From an uncultured bacterium (lineage in GTDB: Bacteria > Elusimicrobiota > Elusimicrobia > Elusimicrobiales > Elusimicrobiaceae), in assembly GCA_949297775.1 (NCBI GenBank), contig CASFTM010000010.1, positions 1-47,714 on the forward strand: 47,714 nucleotides of DNA, given 5' to 3'. Made by a program: the position numbers and the translations under genes. This document shows, in pieces, positions 42,930 to 47,714 of this stretch. The notes beneath the pieces are model-generated. The model ran no database searches. It was not told the origin of the DNA and worked only from the letters and a program-made list of their open reading frames with translations. The stretch's first letter is position 1; every line of letters begins with the position of its first letter.

Positions 42930-44156
42930 TTATTTCTCCTTCGGCATTCCCTGCGCCGCGGCAAAGCCCGAAGCCCAGGCAAAATGCAAATTAAATCCGC
43001 CGCTTTTGCCGTCCACATCCAACAGTTCGCCCGTCAGATACAGACCCGGACATTTAAGCGACTCAAATGTATTATAGTTTATTTCTTGCGTATTTACACC
43101 CCCCGTTGCGGCCATTGCTTCGTTCCAGGGGCGTACGCCCGTAACCGTAAGCGGCCAGGCGCACAGCGTTTGCACCAGCCGCTGGCGCGTATTGGGGGGT
43201 TGGTCCTGCATCGGAATATTCTTGCGCAGACCAATAAAATCAATCAGCAAATTGGCTACGCTTTCGTGCAAAATCCCGGCCAAAAAATCTTTCGGGCGGC
43301 GCCGGGCGTATGTTTCCAAACGTGTCTGTAAAAATAGTTGCGGGTTTTTTAATTGCGGGAAAAAATTTAAAGAAATGGCTGCATTTCCCCGGGAAAGCGC
43401 CCGCGATACCGCCGAGCTGACGTTTAAGGCCGCCGGCCCGTTCAGGCCGTAGTGGGTAAACAAAACTTCGCCTTCGGCCTGGTCCAACAGCGTATTGTTT
43501 TGGCGCGCTTCCAGGCGGACTTGGCACCGTATGCCGACAAGGCGCGAAAGGGCCGTTTCCTTGATGCACAGCGCGCTTAGCGCCGGGCGCGGCGTAACGA
43601 GCGTATGCCCCAACGAATGGGCCAGCTCGTAGCCGCTTTGGGTGCCGCCGATTTGCGGATAGGCGCACGACCCGCAGGCTAATACCAGGCGCCGGGTTTG
43701 AAAGCTCTGCCCGTCCTGCGTACATACGGTAAACGTTTTGCCCCGTTTGACGCGGATAACCGGGCAAGCACAAACCAGTTCCGCCCCTGCTTCGGCTAAG
43801 GCCAGTTTTAGCGGTTCGGCTACAGCGGTGGATTTGCCCGTTGCCGGGAAAATGCGCCCCAGCTCTTCTTCTGTCGTTAGAACGCCCAGCCGGGCGAAAT
43901 AATCCAAACAGTTTTGAAAGGAAAATGTTGCCAGGGTTTTGCGGATAAGCTCTTCCGGCGCGTGGTAATATGCCGGCGCTACGCGGGCGTTGGTTAAATT
44001 GCAGCGTCCGTTGCCGCTGGCTAAAATTTTGCGTGCCGGCTGGGCTTCTTTTTCCAGTACCAAGGTTTTGCGTCCGGCGCGGGCGCATTCCAGCGCACAC
44101 ACCAGCCCGCTGGCGCCGGCACCGATGATGATGACGTCGTACAAAGGGGAGTTCAT
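42930..44156 (-). CDS. HI0933/YhiN-family FAD-dependent oxidoreductase
   Basis: 408 residues, cytoplasmic. FAD-binding dinucleotide motif VIIIGAGASGLVCALECARAG (residues about 9-29) with LVLEKEAQPARKILASGNGRCNLTN, the family signature, and a C-terminal second nucleotide motif with GLYLTGELLDVDGKSGGFNLHFAW. Members are annotated as aminoacetone oxidase-like or BaiN; the physiological substrate is mostly unknown. A TACACT box ends 7 nt before the ATG with no Shine-Dalgarno, so the mRNA may be leaderless. The MORN_2 gene follows after 3 nt. Confidence 0.9.
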   Translation of the reverse strand: MNSPLYDVIIIGAGASGLVCALECARAGRKTLVLEKEAQPARKILASGNGRCNLTNARVAPAYYHAPEELIRKTLATFSFQNCLDYFARLGVLTTEEELGRIFPATGKSTAVAEPLKLALAEAGAELVCACPVIRVKRGKTFTVCTQDGQSFQTRRLVLACGSCAYPQIGGTQSGYELAHSLGHTLVTPRPALSALCIKETALSRLVGIRCQVRLEARQNNTLLDQAEGEVLFTHYGLNGPAALNVSSAVSRALSRGNAAISLNFFPQLKNPQLFLQTRLETYARRRPKDFLAGILHESVANLLIDFIGLRKNIPMQDQPPNTRQRLVQTLCAWPLTVTGVRPWNEAMAATGGVNTQEINYNTFESLKCPGLYLTGELLDVDGKSGGFNLHFAWASGFAAAQGMPKEK

Positions 44157-44163
44157 TGTTTAC

Positions 44164-44169
44164 AGTGTA
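44164..44169 (-). promoter_or_regulatory. -10 box, leaderless start (YhiN-family gene)
   Basis: TACACT on the minus strand, 7 nt before the ATG; no ribosome site. Confidence 0.38.
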
Positions 44170-44191
44170 GCAAAAAATTTTTGTTCTTGTC

Positions 44192-44219
44192 TTGACACGT
44201 TTTTTCCTGCGTATATACT
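44192..44219 (+). promoter_or_regulatory. strong sigma70-type promoter for 44,245-45,589
   Basis: Perfect TTGACA (44192-44197), 16-nt spacer, TATACT (44214-44219), then a TAGGAGG ribosome site (44234-44240) before the ATG at 44,245. This is among the best promoter/ribosome-site pairs in the window. Confidence 0.8.
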
Positions 44220-44244
44220 ATAATAATAGGGAATAGGAGGTTTT

Positions 44245-44904
44245 ATGAAAATTTTCTTCTTTTTGATGTGTTTGGCATTATGTATCCCGGCGGAAGCCCA
44301 GAATTACCGTGCGGGCGCTTCTAACCGTCCGAATTTTGGGAGTTCGGCTGCGCTGGAACAGCAGGAAGCTTCGGTTCCGGGGGCTAAATCCACTATTCAA
44401 ACGCGCACTTTCAGTAATTACAGTTCCCGCCAAAATAATACAAACCAGGCCGCCCGTCCTGAAAACGCTGCTATGACTCAACAAGCGATGGCCCCGCAGA
44501 ATTTTGAAGAGCAAGTAGCCCAGACCGACAAAGCGGTGGATGCTTTGTTAGGAGGGAAACCCGCTCCGGGTGCGGCTGCGCCCGGCGGAAAGAAAGCCGC
44601 TGCAACGGCTTCCCCCGAAGCTCCTGCCGCAAAACCTGCGGCTACGGCGGGGGGAGCAAATGCTCCTGCCGCTCCTGCGGCTGACGCATCGGCCCAACAG
44701 GCCATGGCCCAGATGCAGGGATTATTAAAGGGGCTGGAAGGCTTACAGCAAGCCGCCGGAGCAATGGGGGGAGGAAATGCCGGCGCGGCTTCTTCTTCCG
44801 GCAATGCGTTGTCGGGGAGTGCCAATAAACAAATGACAGACGCGCTGAATGCACATTCCACGGATATTTCCGCATTTATGAACGCTGCGGGCAAAGGGAA
44901 ATAA
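44245..44904 (+). CDS. secreted Ala-rich low-complexity protein
   Basis: 219 residues. Signal peptide MKIFFFLMCLALCIPAEA, cleaved before QN. The mature chain starts with an Asn/Ser/Arg-rich stretch, has a short helical block (PQNFEEQVAQTDKAVDALLGG), then a long Ala/Pro/Gly region (about 112-150), a Gln/Met helix (QQAMAQMQGLLKGLEGLQQ) and a Ser/Asn/Gly tail. No Cys in the mature part and no known domain. The strong promoter and ribosome site suggest high expression. A periplasmic or surface structural role is inferred from composition only. The next gene begins 34 nt downstream and has a related style. Confidence 0.7.
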   Translation: MKIFFFLMCLALCIPAEAQNYRAGASNRPNFGSSAALEQQEASVPGAKSTIQTRTFSNYSSRQNNTNQAARPENAAMTQQAMAPQNFEEQVAQTDKAVDALLGGKPAPGAAAPGGKKAAATASPEAPAAKPAATAGGANAPAAPAADASAQQAMAQMQGLLKGLEGLQQAAGAMGGGNAGAASSSGNALSGSANKQMTDALNAHSTDISAFMNAAGKGK

Positions 44905-44938
44905 GCCCGCGCGGCGGTTGACAGATACGGGGTGATAT

Positions 44939-45589
44939 ATGAAAAATATTATGTGCGTTATAGGAGCGGCGGTTTTCTGGGTGTGGGTCGGCACGGGGAG
45001 CACTGCGCAGGCTCAGCGCCCGGTTACGCAGGTAGAAGTTGTCCGCCCAACCACGCAGGTAACGGTCTTCCGTCCGACTACGCAAGTAACGGTTGTCCGC
45101 CCTTCTACGCAGGTTACGGTCGTCCGGCCCGCCACGCAAACGGCGGTTAACCGCCCGGTTACCACGGCAACCGTTTCCCGCCCGACAACGGAAGTAACGG
45201 TGTCCCGCCCGGTAACGCCGGCGGAGGTTTTTCGTCCGACAACCCCGTCGGTGGAAAATGCCGCTTCCGCGGGGAGTGCGGGCAAATCCGCGGCGGGGGC
45301 TTCCTCTGCGGCGGCTAAGACTTCTATGAGCGATTATAAACCGCCCGTTGCCAAGGATTTTAAAGCGCCTGCGTCCGCCGCCCAGTTGGTTGGAGGAGCC
45401 GCCGGGTTGGGAAATAAAACTAATAAATCTGAAAAAGACGCCGCCGCAGCCGCCCGGCAGGCATCCACTGCCAAAAATCCCAGCGCGGTTTCCGCACAAC
45501 AAGTAATAGGAAGCCAAGCCATAAAAGGCAACGCTTTGGAATTGTTGCAGAAAAAGGCGCAAGATCAGCAGAAAGCCACCCAGAAATAA
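44939..45589 (+). CDS. secreted protein with nine 9-residue RPxTxVxVx repeats
   Basis: 216 residues. The signal peptide is cleaved near AQA|QR, at about residue 27. The mature chain begins directly with nine 9-residue repeats of the form RP(T/V/S/A)TxVxVx (for example RPTTQVTVF, RPSTQVTVV, RPTTEVTVS) over about 81 residues, encoded by bases 45,017-45,259. A beta-strand/Pro punctuation gives an extended rod. The rest is Ala/Lys/Ser-rich with KPPVAKDFKAPASAAQLVGGAAGLG and a helical Gln/Lys end. No family recognised. It is probably co-transcribed with 44,245; the ribosome site is weak. A terminator lies 23 nt after the stop. Confidence 0.7.
   Translation: MKNIMCVIGAAVFWVWVGTGSTAQAQRPVTQVEVVRPTTQVTVFRPTTQVTVVRPSTQVTVVRPATQTAVNRPVTTATVSRPTTEVTVSRPVTPAEVFRPTTPSVENAASAGSAGKSAAGASSAAAKTSMSDYKPPVAKDFKAPASAAQLVGGAAGLGNKTNKSEKDAAAAARQASTAKNPSAVSAQQVIGSQAIKGNALELLQKKAQDQQKATQK
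45017..45259 (+). repeat. nine in-frame 27-bp repeats
   Basis: Nine contiguous units of 27 bp (243 bp) with consensus start CGCCCG-ACNACGCAGGTAACGG. Units 2-4 are the most alike; the outer units are diverged at nucleotide level although the RP...T pattern is kept, indicating selection on the protein. Confidence 0.88.
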
Positions 45590-45611
45590 TAATATTTTTG
45601 TTTGCTTCGGA

Positions 45612-45646
45612 CCGTCCGGTTTATATCAGCCGGGCGGATATTTTTT
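45612..45646 (+). terminator. rho-independent terminator
   Basis: CCGTCCGG (45612-45619) and CCGGGCGG (45630-45637, one G-U pair), followed by T6. Confidence 0.88.
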
Positions 45647-45674
45647 GGCACATCCTAGAAATTCTGGACATAAA
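45645..45674 (+). promoter_or_regulatory. candidate promoter for the structured RNA
   Basis: TTGGCA (45645-45650), 18-nt spacer, CATAAA (45669-45674), starting on the last bases of the preceding terminator. It predicts a transcript from about 45,681. Confidence 0.4.
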
Positions 45675-46400
45675 TACCTAAAAAGGTAAGGGAACCGCAT
45701 TGTAAAAAGTTCTTTGCTTGTGGGGGGAGTAAACTGCACACAGAGGGAAAACCCCTTATGCAAAGTAGCCCCGGCAATTTGCCCTTTAGCAATGTGTGGG
45801 AGGGGGCTACCAAGGCAGGCCACGGGTGAAAATGGTAGTTCGTTTTCTGCTTTGAAGTCCGGTGGAAACTGGAAGGTTAGCCGTACAAATAGTTAACTCT
45901 GCTAACTTGAAAGAGAGAAGCCGACATATAAAAGAGAAAATGTCTTAAAAGGTACATTCTTCTTCCACTCATTCCTGGGGCGCGCTCTTCTTGCGGTCTC
46001 ACAACTAAGCCCGTCAGCCTCTTTTAGCGCACTGTTTGCGGGGATACCCCTTCTGGAAAGAGGGGTGCTAGACTCCCTGTTATAGTATCTGACGGGAGCT
46101 TTGTATTTTGTTCCTTGTGGAGTTAAAAGCAGGCGGAGGCGCTTTTTGGGGTTGACGGGTCCCCCTTTGTGTACAGCAAACGCCCCCTCTAACAGTTCCG
46201 CGACACGTTGCCTAAGCAGGCTTTTCCGTCGGAATTATTGGCCGGACTTAGCCGGTTATGATTACGCCCCAATTAATGCGGATAAACCGTTATTATAGGT
46301 TACGAGCCTGTGGACAGGGAAAACCCTCTCTAGTATAAGCTTTAGTTCCCGGGGATTTTTGAGTAAAAGAAGGCTTGGAATGAGTTCCGCCATTGGTTTA
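45675..46400 (+). ncRNA. candidate large structured non-coding RNA (~660-720 nt)
   Basis: No convincing gene on either strand over ~760 bp, yet dense helix potential: TACCT/AGGTA (45675-45688); CTTTGC (45712-45717) with GCAAAG (45760-45765), continued across a 4x4 internal loop by GGGG/CCCC; GTAGCCCC/GGGGCTAC (45765-45772/45803-45810); TCCGGT-GGAA-ACTGGA (45858-45873); AGGTTAGC/GCTAACTT (45874-45881/45901-45908); GACAT/ATGTC (45923/45940); CCCGTCAG/CTGACGGG (46010-46017/46089-46096) enclosing CCCTTCT-GGAA-AGAGGGG (46048-46065); GCCT/AGGC (46210-46221); AGGG/CCCT (46316-46327). GGGAAC (45690-45695) could pair with GTTCCC (46345-46350) to close the whole domain. GGAA (GNRA) loops occur only when read as plus strand. 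It does not match RNase P, tmRNA, SRP, 6S or group II intron signatures. A class such as ROOL, GOLLD or OLE cannot be excluded by eye. Confidence 0.55.
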
Positions 46401-46406
46401 TAGGAG

Positions 46407-46464
46407 ATGATGGCTTTGGTTGTGGGTCTCCTTCTGTTATTGGGCTCTGCCTCAGCCGGGCCAG
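46407..46464 (+). CDS. start of a secreted or membrane protein, cut by the junction
   Basis: After TAGGAG (46401-46406) an ATG opens MMALVVGLLLLLGSASAG, a good signal peptide, in a frame different from rnfE. The downstream sequence in this frame (YRNYRIVCYDSRNG) is only an out-of-frame reading of rnfE. The likeliest explanation is a gene of the main organism whose remainder is lost at the junction. Chance cannot be excluded. Confidence 0.35.
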
Positions 46465-46884
46465 CCGTCTTATATCGTAATTATCGCATCGTTTGTTACG
46501 ATAGTCGAAATGGTGTTGCACGCTTATGTGCCGTCGATATATGCGGCTCTTGGCGTGTATCTGCCGTTAATCGTTGTAAACTGCATAATACTTGGTCGTG
46601 CAGAGGCGTTTGCAAATAAGAATACCGTACTTGACAGCGCGCTTGACGGAATTGGAATGGGAGTAGGATTTACGCTTTCTCTTTCTTTAATCGCTTTGAT
46701 AAGAGAAGTGCTTGGAAGCGGAACAATTACGCTTTTTGCCATCGGATCATTTGATGGTGTTATCGAAATCCCTCTTCTACATGAATCTCCTATTGGCGTT
46801 ATGACGCTCGCAGCCGGCGCTCTTCTGGTAATGGGCTATTTGAAAGCGTTCTTCCAGTGGAAGACTGCAAGGGGTGCTAAATGA
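46465..46884 (+). CDS. rnfE: RnfE, membrane subunit of the Rnf complex, 5' truncated
   Basis: Ion-pumping ferredoxin:NAD+ oxidoreductase subunit. Homology starts abruptly at PSYIVIIASFVTIVEMVL and continues through YAALGVYLPLIVVNCIILG, RAEAFANKN, DGIGMGVGFTLSLSL to the end. This equals about the last 140 residues of a normally ~200-230-residue protein; the first ~70 residues (two helices) are absent, and the frame upstream (to 46,420) is unrelated. Codon choice (CTT, GGA, AAG, ATA) differs from genes to the left. It overlaps rnfA by 4 nt, the normal Rnf order E-A-B; rnfC, D and G are missing. Confidence 0.9.
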   Translation, partial: PSYIVIIASFVTIVEMVLHAYVPSIYAALGVYLPLIVVNCIILGRAEAFANKNTVLDSALDGIGMGVGFTLSLSLIALIREVLGSGTITLFAIGSFDGVIEIPLLHESPIGVMTLAAGALLVMGYLKAFFQWKTARGAK

Positions 46885-47474
46885 GCTACATTGGAATTTT
46901 AATCACATATATTTTTATTCAGAACTTCATCTTGGTTCAGTTCATGGGACTATGCCCGTTTATAGGTGTAAGCAAGAACAGCGAAAGCGCAATCGGAATG
47001 GGAATTGCTGTAACTTTCGTTACTGCAATTGCATCCGTTGTTTGCTATGCTGTGCATACGTTTCTCCTTGTTCCATTTGAACTGGAGTATTTAAGGACGA
47101 TCGCATTCATCCTCGTTATTGCTGCTCTCGTACAGCTTGTAGAGATGGTAATAAAGAAGATGAGCCCGTCTCTTTATCAAGCGCTTGGAATCTATCTTCC
47201 GCTCATTACTACCAACTGTGCAGTTCTTGGTATTGCGATTATCAACATTGATGAAGGATATAATCTTTTAGAGTCTTTCACTGCTGGAGTTGCAGCAGGT
47301 CTTGGATTTACCCTTGCTATCATACTGATGAGCAATATCCGAGAAAAGCTTGAGATGACTGCGGTTAGAAAGGTATTCAAAGGCGTTCCTATCACATTTA
47401 TCTCTGCAGGCCTTATGGCGCTTGCGTTCATGGGCTTTGACAGCTCGTTAATTACGAATTTAGGATTGGCATAA
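46881..47474 (+). CDS. rnfA: RnfA, membrane subunit of the Rnf complex
   Basis: 197 residues, full length, six hydrophobic helices. Hallmarks: LVQFMGLCPFIGVSKN near helix 1, IYLPLITTNCAVLGIAI and the C-terminal LMALAFMGF. RnfA and RnfE are inverted-topology paralogues forming the ion path with RnfD; the conserved Cys in GLCPF and TNCAV belong to the intramembrane Fe-S site described for Rnf/Nqr. It starts within the rnfE stop (ATGA). It belongs to the foreign-looking right end. Confidence 0.96.
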   Translation: MSYIGILITYIFIQNFILVQFMGLCPFIGVSKNSESAIGMGIAVTFVTAIASVVCYAVHTFLLVPFELEYLRTIAFILVIAALVQLVEMVIKKMSPSLYQALGIYLPLITTNCAVLGIAIINIDEGYNLLESFTAGVAAGLGFTLAIILMSNIREKLEMTAVRKVFKGVPITFISAGLMALAFMGFDSSLITNLGLA

Positions 47475-47483
47475 GGGGGAGAG

Positions 47484-47714
47484 ATGGCGATTTTTCTAGC
47501 GTTTATTGTAATTGCGGTTTTAGGCCTTGTGCTTGGAATAGGTCTTCAATTCGCAGAAGGAAAGCTTAAGGTTGAAAAGGATGCAAAGCTTGAGGAGCTT
47601 GAGGCGGCAATGCCTGGCGCAAACTGCGGAGGCTGCGGTTTTGCAGGTTGTTCAGCTTATGCCGAAGCCGTTTACAAAGGGGATGCTGAGGCAGGATTAT
47701 GCAGTCCTGGAGGT
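47484..47714 (+). CDS. rnfB: RnfB, iron-sulfur subunit of the Rnf complex, 3' end outside window
   Basis: The open frame from the ATG at 47,484 (ribosome site AAGGGGG) runs to the window edge, 77 codons. An N-terminal membrane helix (FLAFIVIAVLGLVLGIGL) is followed by the four-Cys cluster domain ANCGGCGFAGCSAYAEAV...LCSPGG, the RnfB N-terminal [4Fe-4S] site. The ferredoxin repeats expected downstream are outside the window. It follows rnfA by 9 nt. Confidence 0.93.
   Translation, partial: MAIFLAFIVIAVLGLVLGIGLQFAEGKLKVEKDAKLEELEAAMPGANCGGCGFAGCSAYAEAVYKGDAEAGLCSPGG

Noticed and set aside
45675-46400. RNase P RNA, tmRNA, SRP RNA, 6S RNA or group II intron
   Set aside because: No GAGGAAAGUCC block, no tag-peptide frame or alanine acceptor end, no GGAAGGAAGCAGCC-like SRP loop, no long 6S-type rod with a central bubble, and no domain V or reverse transcriptase.
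45675-46400. GAAA-receptor motif from the CCTAAG at 46,211
   Set aside because: The partner TATGG half is not found nearby, and CCTAAG is already explained by the small GCCT/AGGC hairpin.
46465-47714. Rnf genes as native energy metabolism of the main organism
   Set aside because: rnfE lacks its first third exactly where composition changes, so the fragment cannot be taken as part of this genome without read evidence.

Overview
The window looks like chromosome from a Gram-negative, anaerobic, probably gut-dwelling bacterium, most likely an Elusimicrobiota member. This assignment is inference: it rests on moderate GC, scattered orphan type IV pilin genes, an outer-membrane capsule export lipoprotein and beta-barrel, an alpha-2-macroglobulin/PbpC pair, and NifU-like/GGGtGRT and FrhB-type iron-sulfur proteins typical of anaerobes. 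No tRNA, rRNA, CRISPR array, transposase or integrase was seen. The last ~1.25 kb (from about 46,460) does not fit: it holds a 5'-truncated rnfE, rnfA and the start of rnfB with different codon habits, and is probably a chimeric assembly join to another organism.

Layout. 1-6.8 kb: partial type IV pilin, NifU-like/GGGtGRT pair, two proteins of unknown function, a second pilin, a large multispanning membrane protein and a secreted protein. 7.0-10.8 kb: TypA GTPase, sugar O-acetyltransferase, FtsA-family protein. 10.8-11.9 kb: gene-free, repeat-rich spacer (tandem ~87-99 bp units, three AT-rich palindromes, a diverged inverted-repeat pair) leading into a third pilin whose start codon lies in the loop of an 18-bp perfect hairpin.

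12.4-32.7 kb is a complete Wzx/Wzy-type exopolysaccharide locus: low-molecular-weight tyrosine phosphatase and BY-kinase/copolymerase, short OPX export lipoprotein, O-antigen ligase/polymerase-like protein, then a 10-kb minus-strand operon (FrhB-like protein, three GT2, two GT4, pyruvyltransferase, Wzx flippase, EpsG-type polymerase), and a plus-strand set (epimerase, initiating phosphoglycosyltransferase, secreted glycosidase-like protein). An outer-membrane beta-barrel and a small secreted protein close the locus. The middle (about 18.3-26.4 kb) is clearly more AT-rich, as expected for an exchanged serotype cassette. The OPX protein lacks the outer-membrane-spanning end of Wza, so the beta-barrel at 30,980-32,107 is a good candidate for the missing exit pore.

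32.8-44.2 kb: alpha-2-macroglobulin and PbpC (periplasmic defence and peptidoglycan repair), a MATE exporter, a MORN_2-repeat protein and a YhiN-type flavoprotein. 44.2-45.6 kb: two tandem low-complexity secreted proteins, the second with nine 9-residue repeats. 45.65-46.40 kb: a gene-free stretch with its own candidate promoter and many strong helices (two with GGAA tetraloops, plus a possible closing helix), read here as a candidate large structured non-coding RNA of about 660-720 nt; this is the most unusual element in the window.

Regulation: at least eight first genes have a TANNNT -10-like hexamer ending 6-8 nt before the ATG and no Shine-Dalgarno, the signature of leaderless mRNAs, while other genes have ordinary GGAGG sites.
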